This document shows, piece after piece, positions 1 to 8,811 of a stretch of DNA of 24,346 nt. The position numbers and the translations under genes were made by a program. The stretch comes from Pseudoneurospora amorphoporcata (taxonomy: Eukaryota; Ascomycota; Sordariomycetes; Sordariales; Sordariaceae), in NCBI GenBank assembly GCA_033297205.1, contig MU859380.1, positions 1-24,346 of the forward strand. Direction: 5' to 3'. Under the pieces are notes generated by a model. That model was not told the origin of the DNA and ran no database searches. It saw nothing but the letters and a program-made list of their open reading frames with translations. The first letter of the stretch is position 1, and each line of letters starts with the position of its first letter.

Positions 1-50
1 TCTGTGGAGACTAAGTTCCCCAGTGACCAGCCTACTATACTACTGAGTAG

Positions 51-538
51 TACAGGGCAGTTACAAGGCACAGTACTAGCCACACGTTAACAAACGTCAA
101 AGGAGCAAGAGAGGCCGTCACCACCTTCCATCGCGACCACCCAAATGCGCCCATCCCGCTGGCAGTCCGGAAATGGCCAGAGATCAAGGCCATACTTCAA
201 GAGCGGAGGAGCCCAGCACCCCGAACACGCCATACGGCACCTCCAGCCCCGCCCCCGAGACGCTCCAAACGCATTGCCGACCTGAAAGAGCAAATCAATA
301 CCGTCGTAGCGGACATCGCGGCTAGCCGTGAGGACAAGGGCCCGCGATCGAAGTCGTGAGCCGGGAGCTCGAGCCCCTAACCGAGGAGGACTCAAGGAAG
401 ATGGACCAATTCTTCAGCAGAGTATTTGGGAGACTGGCGGAGGTCTGGCAAGGTATGCGGCTCCCGACAAGGAATGTACAAGCACAGCTAGAGGATAGGA
501 CCTACCGACAGGGTAATAACGACAACGCGGCCGCTTAA
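51..538 (+). pseudogene. Uncharacterised ORF pair, probably one frameshifted gene fragment
   Basis: I do not recognise this protein. One frame is open from 51 to a stop at 356-358; it codes for a Pro/Arg-rich stretch ending in a short charged, helix-prone segment (SKRIADLKEQIN). A second frame is open from 332 to 538, overlaps the first, and gives an acidic then amphipathic segment (EEDSRKMDQFFSRVFGRLAE). The overlap and similar composition suggest a single gene broken by a frameshift, but this is inference. Pro/Arg-rich regions of this kind occur in gag-like or linker parts of retroelement proteins, and the downstream pyrimidine-rich non-coding stretch would fit the end of an element, yet no diagnostic motif is present. 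The 5' end may lie outside the window. It could also be chance open frame in GC-rich DNA. Confidence 0.3.
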
Positions 539-969
539 TCGCGGATCACGAGCGCTTAACTACGGATCGAAGAGTTGGAGGACGGAAATTAAAGGATAAT
601 CTATCATTTCATATATATATACTAAATAGAGGGTTTGAAGCTCTGTGAGCTTCTTTTGCAGGGAGGTAGTATCACAGGATTACCTATGATAGTACTAGTA
701 ATATACTACACGATTAGCACAACCATCGAGTCTCTATTAGCCATTAGCCAATAGGATCGCACGCATACACCAGTAGGCTCCGGTCTGGATCTAGGGCATG
801 GCTTAGCCCTACTTTATATCTAGACCGCACACCTCCCTCTCTTTCCTTCCTCTCTCCTCGTACAACTACGTATGTTACATCTACCTCCTACCTCTCGCCC
901 TGCACCGTGATAACTACGTAATTACGCGGAAGACTACTATTCTAAGCGCCAAGCTTTTCAACCCATTTT
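539..969. other. Non-coding stretch with TA-rich and pyrimidine-rich parts
   Basis: No open frame of note. A short ATATATAT run lies near 612-622, and a CT-rich tract at about 827-860 is followed by ACGTA-containing sequence. The composition is reminiscent of an old LTR, but I found neither paired ends nor a target duplication, so I do not call one. Confidence 0.3.
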
Positions 970-1552
970 TTGAAACTAGAGTGAGTTCGAAACCGAAAAG
1001 GCCTTAAGTACTATTTGCTGCCCTATTTTTAGTTATTAATAGATTCGACTACTTTGCAATGAGCATTCCTAGGCCCTAGATCGCAATAGTAGAAGACAAA
1101 TATAGAATAATCTATCTCGAAATTAGCGCAGTTGCTAACAAGATTTTAAGAACTCATGTCTTCCACGCCGTGTAGAGGGGTGATATAGAGATCTAATAAA
1201 TTCTGCCCGTCGACACTATAAATACCGTTGCCTGTCCAAACTGCTAGCTCGTTACAAATACCCGCGACCTATAAGACGTAGTACTCCTTTGTACTCCCGT
1301 CTATCGACGGCTATGCCTCGGAAAGTGTCGCACTAGGCATGCGGCTCTAGATGATGAAGTAACAGTCCTTGCTTCGCATATAGTAGATAACATTTAGGAC
1401 GGCGAAGCTAAGCTTTTCAAGCGGGTATTTATTATAGAAATGATCCAACGTGACGTGCTCCCACGTTATATTCGGATCTGGGTATTTCCTAGCTTTGTAG
1501 ATGGCATCGCCAATCCTCCAGACCGCAGACACGCCGAGGGGTGTTTTAGCTC
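970..1552 (-). pseudogene. Fungal APH-like (aminoglycoside phosphotransferase family) kinase, decayed
   Basis: On the minus strand one continuous frame reads like the fungal family of aminoglycoside-phosphotransferase/choline-kinase-like proteins. It begins near TPLGVSAVWRIGDA (about 1550-1510). It runs through an N-lobe-like stretch with the conserved order WEHVTLDHF, PLEKLSF and CYFII, then a C-lobe stretch with ICNELAVW and VDGQNLLDLY, and reaches the catalytic-loop motif at complement 1065-1088. There the family's H-C-D-L-G-P-x-N appears as Y-C-D-L-G-P-R-N, so the loop His is replaced by Tyr. In-frame stops occur at 1347-1349 and several times further on, with no frameshift needed until past the catalytic loop. 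The 5' end is unclear because stops precede TPLG. These kinases phosphorylate small molecules or are of unknown substrate; this copy cannot be functional. The family call rests on remembered motif order, not on a search. Confidence 0.65.
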
Positions 1553-1677
1553 ATCACGTAATCTACCACTTATCCTAGGACCGTTTCAGAGCTAGTGTAG
1601 ATTCGAACGCTCTCGCACTCCACTTCCGTAGATCACCAACTATCTCCCACACCGCTCCGTAATAAGTCCCCCATCCC

Positions 1678-2010
1678 ATGATGTCCTCCTCCAGCGACCT
1701 CGAGGAGTCTATCTCTAATTTCTTTTCGAAAGTAGGAGCGTGTACGTCGAGGAGTCAATGTGACGCATTTGCTAACAAAATATTTAGAGGGCCGATTACT
1801 CCCGTTCCGGTCCAGGGCACTTGCAGTTACACGGTCACGAATGGCACAACCATCATCCAGTTCCGAGAACCGGAATCGCCGCTGGATATACAAATTTTGA
1901 CGGCTGTCCAAGCTGTTCATCCCGGCATCGTTGCCAAGCAGACATGTATGACTAGCCATAAACCCATTATAGGAGAAGTAACATCCACGGGAAATAAAAC
2001 CTTTGGGTAA
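1678..2010 (+). pseudogene. N-terminal fragment of a second fungal APH-like kinase
   Basis: The frame opens with two ATGs (1678, 1681) after a stop-rich leader. It encodes an N-terminal segment typical of another branch of fungal APH-like proteins: a helix with FFSKVGACTSRSQCDAFA, then GPITPVPVQGTCSYTV, then TIIQFREPESPLDIQ, corresponding to the first strands of the kinase N-lobe. Resemblance fades after about 1935, and the frame stops at 2008-2010 after roughly 110 residues, against several hundred in the family. No catalytic loop follows in any frame that I can see, so this is a truncated gene. It stands head to head with the other decayed APH-like gene, with about 125 bp between them. A short secreted or independent protein is possible but less likely. 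Confidence 0.55.
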
Positions 2011-2514
2011 CGTAGACTGTAATATTGGCGTAAGGGTGTTTGTTCCAGTTCTAGGAACAAAAATTTCTGAGCCGTTGGGACTTGATGGTAGACGGGTTCT
2101 AGCTGGGATATCCATCGCTGCTTAGCCTTCTACCTCTATACTTAATAGATCTTGAGGTATCTAAGTATGTATATAAATATCTAGTCAAGCAAGTTGTCAG
2201 CATCCATCTTCGTTGAATATGATAAACAGTACCACTAGTGCAGCTATTGAGAAAATAATCACATAAACGGTCTCTTAAATAGTAATAGTTAATTTCAAAA
2301 ACTTCAACTTTTTTTGAGAGATGAGGATTTTTAGCCACGTCTGCCAAAAGCCTTTCTCTCGAATCGCACTTAAAATAGAAGCAACGGAAAGAACGGATAA
2401 GAAAAAGACTGAGCTCTTGGGGGGTAACTAGGTATCTTCAGTTAATGTATTTCCCTGACGAGGGTTTTAAGAACCCGCTATGAGGGTGTAGTTTGGCGCC
2501 TGGTGGTGATATGG
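2011..2514. other. Intergenic, TA-rich; no gene seen
   Basis: The stretch is rich in TA steps and short stops in all frames. A minus-strand open frame at 2099-2347 has low-complexity, Tyr/Arg-rich content and no recognisable motif. It ends at the target duplication of the retrotransposon. Confidence 0.4.
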
Positions 2515-2519
2515 GTTTG
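2515..2519. repeat. Target site duplication GTTTG (left copy) of the LTR retrotransposon
   Basis: GTTTG directly precedes the LTR at 2520 and recurs directly after the other LTR at 9431-9435. A perfect 5-bp duplication is the size expected from a Ty3/gypsy integrase and fixes the element's ends. Confidence 0.95.
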
Positions 2520-2750
2520 TGTGACGAACGGCAGTCTGATCTGCCTAAATGAGATAGCTGAAGGTGAAGACTATCAGAAGACGTTCAGTGAAGCCAAAAG
2601 GTTCACAACAAGTATGGTAGCGTCATACTAGTCTCAATGATGATGATCTGTTGACTACTGCAGAACTATCTAACAATCTGAGTTCTCCAGTCGTCCTTTT
2701 ATACCTTGGTGCCTTCTAGTTACATGTGTCTGGCTCATTGGTCGTAGCTT

Positions 2751-2893
2751 GGCTCATGAGCTTCTTCCTGGCTCATGAGCTCCTTTCTGGCTCATGAGCT
2801 CCTTTCTGGCTCATGAGCTCCTTTTTGGCTCATGAGCTCTTTTCTGGCTCATGAGCTTCTTTCTGGCTCATGAGCTCCTTTCTGGCTCATGAG
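2751..2893. repeat. Tandem array in U3: eight copies of GGCTCATGAG at 19-bp period
   Basis: GGCTCATGAG starts at 2751, 2770, 2789, 2808, 2827, 2846, 2865 and 2884, an exact 19-bp period with CT-rich spacers. The core CTCATGAG is a palindrome, extended in several units to AGCTCATGAGCT. In the element's direction the array lies upstream of the TATA box, where binding sites for a transcription factor would be expected. The other LTR has seven copies. Confidence 0.95.
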
Positions 2894-2945
2894 CCTGTCT
2901 TGGCAGTTATGAGCCCTCCTTGCCTGATCCTGGCTCTTACCCCTG

Positions 2946-2970
2946 ATATCACAGGATTATCCTGTGATAT
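2946..2970. repeat. Perfect 11-bp inverted repeat in U3
   Basis: Arms ATATCACAGGA and TCCTGTGATAT are separated by TTA. The same structure is kept at 9220-9244 in the other LTR. It could be a dimeric protein-binding site or a hairpin; function is not shown. Confidence 0.85.
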
Positions 2971-3162
2971 GCCCACCCTGCACCGACCCTTGATGTGCCA
3001 TGCCCATTGTCATGGCACGGTCATGTGCAGGGTCATGTGCGCGCACGAACTGGCCTTCCAGGGCTCTCGCTCCGCACACATCCTTCCTTTCCTTTCCTTG
3101 CACAACAACGCATATCCATGGTTCGGTGGGCCCGTATCATCACTTAAGTTCGTAACACGATG

Positions 3163-3174
3163 CTTCCCCTCCCT
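3163..3174 (-). other. Polypurine tract for plus-strand priming
   Basis: On the element strand AGGGAGGGGAAG lies five bases (CATCG) upstream of the 3' LTR start. Position and composition fit the RNase H-resistant primer of LTR retroelements. The 5-base gap is slightly larger than in elements where the tract abuts the LTR. Confidence 0.7.
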
Positions 3175-3289
3175 AGCCGACGTCCTCGACGGCTTTGCTG
3201 ATTTGCTTCCGGCATTAACCGTATTTTTATCCCAACGTGTCCTATAGGTTCTACGCCGTAAGTTTTCTCCTGCTACTCCCATCCCAACT

Positions 3290-3942
3290 ATGGCTCGCCG
3301 GGTCGAGAAGTGTCCCTCTAGAGCTGCTGCAAAACGCCAGGCCCTGCTGACCTATATCGAGTAGTTCGGGTCTGTTGTTACGCCCTGTGTCCGTTGTTTG
3401 CGACGTTCTCTGGCGTGCAAGAGGCTTCCTCGCCCTAGAAAGTGTAGGGAGTGTATTCGCAGTGCTTGTCCTTGTGAAGATATGGATACTGACGTAGAAC
3501 GTTCGTTGTTCTTCCTTTCCTTCCTCGAGTTCAACGTGCTGACCTCCATCTAGTGGCTCGTGTATCGGCGGAGCATTCACGTATACTCAAACGGAAATCT
3601 GAAGTCTTGAAGAATATCCAAGAGTTGACGAAATCACTCAGGGAACAGGCCTTTCAGTTGGATCAGTTGGAGCAAGAACAAGAGCGCTTAACTAAGCAGG
3701 AGCAGGAATTGACGGCGATTAGTATGGCGGAGTTGGAGGTGTTGGAGGCCGAGGAACGGGCTGAGGAACAGGCTAGGACATGGGCTGAGGAGCAGGCGGC
3801 GGGTGCCGCTACCTCTTCTGCTCCTGTGGCCGAATTCGATTGGTCCTTGCCTTCTTCCTTGCTGGGCAGTTCCTCGCTCCTGGGCGGTCCGGGTTTCTCC
3901 GGTGAAATTCCTCCAACTTCTCGGGACAATTCAGGTGCCTGA
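3290..3942 (+). pseudogene. Antisense gene inside the retrotransposon: Zn(II)2Cys6-like cluster plus coiled coil
   Basis: This frame runs opposite to gag-pol, between the end of pol and the 3' LTR. ATG at 3290 opens a basic N-terminus (MARRVEKCPSRAAAKRQ). After an in-frame TAG (3362-3364) come cysteines at 3386-3475 spaced CX2CX6CX8CX2CX6C, with one extra Cys inside the last interval. That spacing matches the fungal Zn(II)2Cys6 DNA-binding cluster. Near 3490-3550 the frame must shift by -1, after which 3493-3942 codes for a long heptad-like helix (many Leu/Glu/Gln, about 60 residues from 3580), an Ala-rich linker and a Ser/Leu/Gly-rich tail. A zinc cluster followed by a coiled coil is the usual layout of dimeric fungal regulators, so a DNA-binding role is a reasonable inference. 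The last 134 bases overlap the 3' end of pol. The stop could be a CAG-to-TAG change. No function is known to me. Confidence 0.6.
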
Positions 3943-6900
3943 CGGGTTCCCAGGTGTTGCTTTCGGGACCAAATCCTTCCCATTTGATGAGGTACTCCAG
4001 TTCTCCTTTTTCTATCTTAGAATCCAAGATTTGCTCCACATCCCATTCTTCTTCTTCATCCTCGATACTGGTTTGCGTGTTGACTCGTGCGTTTCTAGGT
4101 GCTGGTTCCAGTAGCGAAATGTGGAATGAGTGTGATCTTAGCTTCATGGTGTTTGAGATGTCCAACTGGTATACCACGTCTGAGATTTTCTTCCTGATTT
4201 TGAAGGGTCCCACCCGTCGATCATCCAGCTTCTTACTGGGTCGCTTCGTCCTAAGGTTTCTGGTGGATAAAAGCACTTTATCCCCCTCCTTAAAGCGAGG
4301 TCCCTCGAGCCTTTTCTGGTTGTAATACTGGCTCATCTTTTGCCGTACGAATTCCAGCTCTGCCTTGAGCTTCTCGTGCAGCATGTGTAGCTTCTGGGCC
4401 TTGACTGCGGCCCTGGGGACGTTTGAATCGGGTCCTTCCAAGAGTTCTGGCTCATATCCGTAGTTCGCAAAGAAAGGTGTAACCTTCGTGGTTTCCGTGG
4501 GGGAGGTATTGTATGCCAATTGTGCCGTGGGTAATAGTTCTACCCAATTGCTTTGTTCGAAGTTGACATAGTTCCTCAGATATTGTTCCACGATCTGATT
4601 GATCCTTTCCGTTTATCCGTCTGTCTGCGGGTATTGGGCTATTGATAACTTACTCTTGGTACCGAGCTTGGTCATCAATGCTTGCCAGAACTTGGAGGCG
4701 AACTTGGTATCCCTGTCCGTGATCCATTCCTTCGGCCATCCATGCACCGAAGTGACATTCCGATAGATCACGTCTGCAAGCTGCTCTGCTGACCATGTTT
4801 CCTTATAGGGTAGGAAATAGCTCCACTTGGTCAGCCTGTCTACTACCACCAGGATACTGTCATATGTGACTCCTGTGGCAGTGTCTGTAGACGGTGGTAA
4901 CTTGGTGATGAAATCCATCGTTACCGAACTCCACGGCCTTTCTGCGAATTCCAAAGGTTCTAGAAATCCGTACGGCTTGTGTCTTGCAACCCTAGTCCTG
5001 CTACAGCGTTCACAGGCCTGCAATGTCCGAGCCACTTCGGTTTTCATTCCTGGAAAGTCGTAGTGTTGCCGTATCCGCGCTATGGTTTTCGCGATACCCA
5101 TGTGTCCTCCTATTTTGGACGTATGTATCTTCATGATGAGAGCTTCGCGTTGCTCTGGCCAAACGTAGGCCTTATCATGGTACCATAGCTTTTCGTTCTG
5201 GAGAACGATTCCTTCTTCTGGGCTGTCCTCCCATCTTTGCCGCTCTTCTTGAGTGGTAATGGTAGCCTGGTAACCGGGGTCCTGCAATTTGACCCGGTGG
5301 ACGGCACAATGCTCTACCCACTCCTGCAGGGGGTGTACGAGCGTTCCGTCTAGTTATTCCTAGAACAAAGGTACAGAAGCTTCGGCTGCATCTTTCACAT
5401 GGTCCGCTCGTCGACTGAGTGCGTCAGCCCGAGCGTTCTCCGATCCCTTCTTATAGTTGATCTTGAAGTTGAATTCTGACAAGAACTCAGCCCATCGTAT
5501 CTGGCGGCCGTTGAGCACTTTCGTGGTCGTGAAGTACCGAAGGTTGTTGTGGTCAATATAGACCTGTACTTCATATGTAGTGCCACTGAAGTATGGCCTC
5601 CATTCTTAAAATGCTTCGATAATAGCTAGGAATTCCTTGTCGTAGATGGGGTAGTTGCGTCGGGGTCCTTCCAGCTTCTTCGAGAAGAAAGCTATAGGAT
5701 GCAGTTTCCCTTGGCTGTCGCGTTGTCCCAACTGTCCTCCGATGGCGTAGTCTGACGCATCAGTCTCGACTTCAAAAGGCTTGCTTGGATCGGGAAGCTT
5801 TAACACAGGGTCTGCGGTGATCGCATTGCAGATAGCTTTGAAAGCTTCTTCTTCGGTTTTTCCCCATGTGAAGATGGCCTCTTTCTTGGTGAGCTCGTAT
5901 AGTGGTCTGGCGATTTTCCCGTAGTCGCGTATGAATATGCGATAGAAATTGGTGAATCCTAAGAATCCGCGAACATCGGTTGTATTCTTAGGGATAGGCC
6001 AGTTTCGTACGGCTTCCACCTTGCTTGGTTCCATCCTAACCTCATTCTCCGAGATTAGATACCCGAGGAACACGGTTTCCTTCACATGGAATTCACTCTT
6101 TTCCATGTTGACCGAAAGCTTGTGCTCGTGTAGTGCGTCCAGCACCTTCTTCACGTGTTCCTTGTGTTCCGCGAGAGTCTTGGAGTAGATGAGAATATTA
6201 TCTAGGTAGCAAATGGCGAACTTGTCGAGGTAGGGTCGGATTGTATGATCGATGGTAGATTGGAATGTCGTAGGTGCATTGGTCAACCCGAAAGGTATAA
6301 CGAGGTATTCGTAGTGCCCGTAGGGTGTGCGAAATGCTGTCTTCCATTCGTCGCCTTCTTTGATCCGGATGTGGGCGTAGGCAACGGGTAAATCAAGGCG
6401 CGTGAAGTATCGTGCTCCTCCTAATTGATTTCGAATGCGCGAAATCAGGGGTAGGGGATAACTGTTTCTCACGGTCTCTTGATTCAGTTGCCTGTAATCA
6501 ACACAAAGGCGCAGCTTTCCGTCCTTCTTTGGTACGAAGAGGATGGGGTACCCTGCTGGCGATGTGGATTCCCGAATGTGTCCTCGTTTCAGATTTTCGT
6601 CCAAGTACTTCCTCAACTCCGCGTTCTGCTTCTCGTTGGTGTGATAGACTTTGAAGAACTTGAGCTTGGCTCCTTCCTTGAGCTTGATCTCATGATCCCA
6701 CGGTCCTCGTGGTGGCAGTCCTTCAAGGTGCTTGCTGACGAAAGCCGGGTGTTCCTGATAATCTGCTGGGATCACCGTCTTCGGCTTCTCCACTTGTTGG
6801 TTCTGGTAATAGTCAAACTTGTGCTGGGTGTTGATTGCTGACACCTCTACCAACGTTACTAACCCTTCTTCTATAACCTTGCCGCTTTTCTCAATAGTAC

Positions 6901-7528
6901 AGATCATAACTTCCTGTACTGCTTGCGGTGGGGCCGTAGGAACGACGCCATCGCGGCTCGCTTCCTTCCGTGCTCCGGGTTTCCCATCAGTGGTTGGGTG
7001 CGTCCTAGGACGCAGGTGGCCACCATCCTTCCAACTGATGTCTGGGTCGTATACAACATGCCATGGGTGCCCTAGGATCATATCCTTGGATGGCCCCATA
7101 TCGACGACGTCGAAGCTAATTTCGACCGTCTTTCCTTCTACCGTGATGGGAAGTGGTAACGTTTCCCTCTTCACGATCTGGGTCTCGAAGGGTCCTTTTA
7201 CCACAAAGGGAACCTTCTTCCTTTTCCAGGGAATCCTCAGTTGGTTGACGAACTTGGGTGAGATGAGATTCAACTGAGCTCCGGAGTCTACTAGCGCAAG
7301 AGCTTGGTAGTTTCCCCAGTAGGCCACGACCTTGAGTCGTTGGTCCTCCTTCCCTTCTTCTGCAGCTGCGACCTCCATAGGTGCTGTGGGGTCTTGGATC
7401 CTATCCTTCCGACGGCTGCATCGTCGGATGATCCGTTTCGTCCAGGGACTTAGTTTTCGTCGGGCCTCCCTGAAGACCCTGAGCCGTTTCCCAGATCCTG
7501 GCTGTAATCGGTGGGAGCGTCCTCCCTT
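3809..7528 (-). pseudogene. pol: Retrotransposon pol polyprotein (PR-RT-RNase H-IN-chromodomain), interrupted
   Basis: One frame, open from 7528 and with first ATG at 7378, runs to a TAG at 3809-3811. Numbering from that ATG: protease motif DSGA near residue 31; RT with LRLCVDYRQLN, FRTPYGHYEY and PFGLTNAP; catalytic box near residue 391 reading YLDN instead of YLDD; RNase H from FEVETDAS (about 540); integrase zinc finger H...H...CERC (from about 750), then catalytic Asp in TMDF, Asp in TDRD and Glu in TER; chromodomain at about 1108-1158 with WDVEQIL, LIKWEGF and TWEP supplying three aromatic cage residues. Stops lie at 5606-5608, 5360-5362, 5354-5356 and 4613-4615, all in frame with no frameshift, so decay is by point mutation. 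The frame is -1 relative to gag and overlaps its end by 76 nt. The normal product would copy the RNA and insert the DNA, with the chromodomain guiding it to marked histones. Confidence 0.95.
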
Positions 7529-8763
7529 CTAGGTTCTTCTTCGTCCAGCGAATCGAAGTCCCGTAGCCAGGTCAAGAGGGCTGCCTGCTCGGCTTCTGTC
7601 GGCTCCTCTTGGTTGTTCTGTCGGATGTAGGTTGCCACATGGTCGGGTCTATCGGTTGCACACCACTGCCCCTCTGGGTCGGCGTCCAGAGCTCTGTCGA
7701 TAGCGTTTTCCAAGTTGTCTTGATCATAATCGACGCTAGCGATCTCGACCACTCGCGTTCCTTCAATGGCGGCGGCTTCGGCTTTTTCCCATTTGAATTG
7801 CTTGGAGGAACGGCAGTCGCGTTTCATATGTCCCTTCTTGCCACAGTTGAAACACTTGATCTGTGACATATCGCGGCGCCCTTTATTGGTCTGAACGGCG
7901 CCGATGTCCATGGGGTCTCCTCTGTCGTCCTGCTCTTCGTTCCTACCCCAGCTGCGCTTCTGTTTGGGGTTGATTTGGCGCGTGGATTGCTGGTGTCGAA
8001 GAGGCGGGTTGCGTCGTTCCTGGCTGCGCTGCCATAGGCGGTCATCAATACGGATGGCGCGAACTACGTACTCGTCGATGGTGTCCGGCCGGTCCTCCTT
8101 ATACAGCTCGTCCTTGACAGAGTTCTTCAAGCCTTGGTAGAACATCTGCATGAGGCTTTCGTTGTTGAATCGGCTTTTGACAGCGTACTGCTTGAAAGCA
8201 GTGGCATAAGCCGAGGCGGATGTGGTTTGGCGAAGGTGGAGGAGTTTCTCCTGAGCTCTCAATTCTTCGTCGTGTTCGCCAAACACACCGGTCAGAGCGT
8301 CTACGAACTTCTGGAGGTTCGTCATGAGTTGCTTGGTGCTTTCTTTGGCTCGGTCTTTATGACTATACCAGTCTTGGAGGACGGGTTCGTACCAAGTGAG
8401 TGCTCTATCCTTGAGACGGGTTCCAGTGAAGATGACTTTGTCGGTCTCCGTAGGAAAACTTTCCGGGTAATAATCGAGATAGGTACGGATCTGCAGGAGG
8501 AAGCCCTGCAATCTGTCCTGCTGGCCTCCGAACTTGTCAGGAACTTCGATTTTGACGTTCTTTTTGGGGAGTGTAGGTCTCGCGACCGGGGGGTCCGCCG
8601 GGTTGTTATCCTTGGGATTGTCATTGTTGGACTCTGCCTTAGCCTTAAGCTGCTCCTCCAGCTGTAGAATTCGGTTCTGCAGCTCCTTGAGAAGATGGTT
8701 GGTGGCTTCGATGTTCAAGGTGTCGTTCTCCGAAGTGTCGACGGGGCCGGCGAGAGAAGACAT
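7450..8763 (-). CDS. gag: Retrotransposon Gag (capsid-nucleocapsid) protein
   Basis: The 437-codon frame is intact. The ATG at 8761-8763 is about 50 bases inside the 5' LTR and is the first Met of the frame. It has an N-terminal Leu/Glu-rich helix (residues 20-45, probable coiled coil), then the capsid-like Retrotrans_gag region (about 75-255, with FLLQIRTYLDYYP, TWYEPVLQ and YQGLKNSVKDELY). A basic stretch follows, and a CCHC zinc knuckle CFNCGKKGHMKRDC sits near residues 303-316, which binds the element's RNA. The C-terminus is acidic and Pro/Ser-rich. Gag would assemble virus-like particles around the RNA. Its stop at 7450-7452 lies inside the open pol frame, so Pol would need a -1 frameshift or re-initiation. 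Unlike pol and the antisense gene, gag has no nonsense mutation. Confidence 0.95.
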   Translation of the reverse strand: MSSLAGPVDTSENDTLNIEATNHLLKELQNRILQLEEQLKAKAESNNDNPKDNNPADPPVARPTLPKKNVKIEVPDKFGGQQDRLQGFLLQIRTYLDYYPESFPTETDKVIFTGTRLKDRALTWYEPVLQDWYSHKDRAKESTKQLMTNLQKFVDALTGVFGEHDEELRAQEKLLHLRQTTSASAYATAFKQYAVKSRFNNESLMQMFYQGLKNSVKDELYKEDRPDTIDEYVVRAIRIDDRLWQRSQERRNPPLRHQQSTRQINPKQKRSWGRNEEQDDRGDPMDIGAVQTNKGRRDMSQIKCFNCGKKGHMKRDCRSSKQFKWEKAEAAAIEGTRVVEIASVDYDQDNLENAIDRALDADPEGQWCATDRPDHVATYIRQNNQEEPTEAEQAALLTWLRDFDSLDEEEPRREDAPTDYSQDLGNGSGSSGRPDEN

Positions 8764-8801
8764 GGTGATACCTTCAGTACTATCCGAGATAGGCCAAAGG
8801 G

Positions 8802-8811
8802 AGTAGTCAAC
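8802..8811 (-). other. Primer binding site, self-complementary to the R region (Tf1-type)
   Basis: One base inside the 5' LTR the element strand reads GTTGACTACT. Its exact complement, AGTAGTCAAC, occurs on the same strand inside the LTR at complement 8943-8952, 44 nt downstream of a TATAAAAGG box, near where the transcript could begin. No match to a tRNA 3' end (TGG...) is seen next to the LTR. The arrangement matches self-priming as known for Tf1 of fission yeast. The transcript start is inferred. Confidence 0.6.

Larger units (their letters stand above)
2520..3157 (-). repeat. 3' LTR of the retrotransposon (638 bp)
   Basis: Direct repeat of 8813-9430, here 20 bp longer because of one extra 19-bp unit and one extra G. 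Ends are TG...CA in either orientation, with a short imperfect terminal inverted repeat (TGTGACGAAC at one end, GTTCGTAACA at the other). The part from about 2660 leftwards corresponds to R-U5, and the part rightwards, with the tandem array and the perfect inverted repeat, to U3. Confidence 0.95.

Noticed and set aside
600..900. Possible copia-type LTR after the first ORF pair
   Set aside because: CT-rich composition alone; no paired ends, target duplication or repeat copy found.
1633..2115. Minus-strand open frame of 160 codons
   Set aside because: It is antisense to the APH-like N-terminus, which has recognisable motifs; this frame has none.
2751..2893. Possible CRISPR-like array
   Set aside because: Period is 19 bp with near-identical short spacers, it sits in an LTR and is present in both LTRs; it is a promoter tandem repeat in a eukaryotic element.
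3258..3263. GTAAGT as splice donor upstream of the antisense gene
   Set aside because: A perfect donor, but no acceptor with a branch site could be tied to the reading frame, so no intron is called.
8134..8667. Plus-strand open frame of 177 codons
   Set aside because: It lies opposite the intact gag frame, which has a capsid region and zinc knuckle; the plus frame has no motif.
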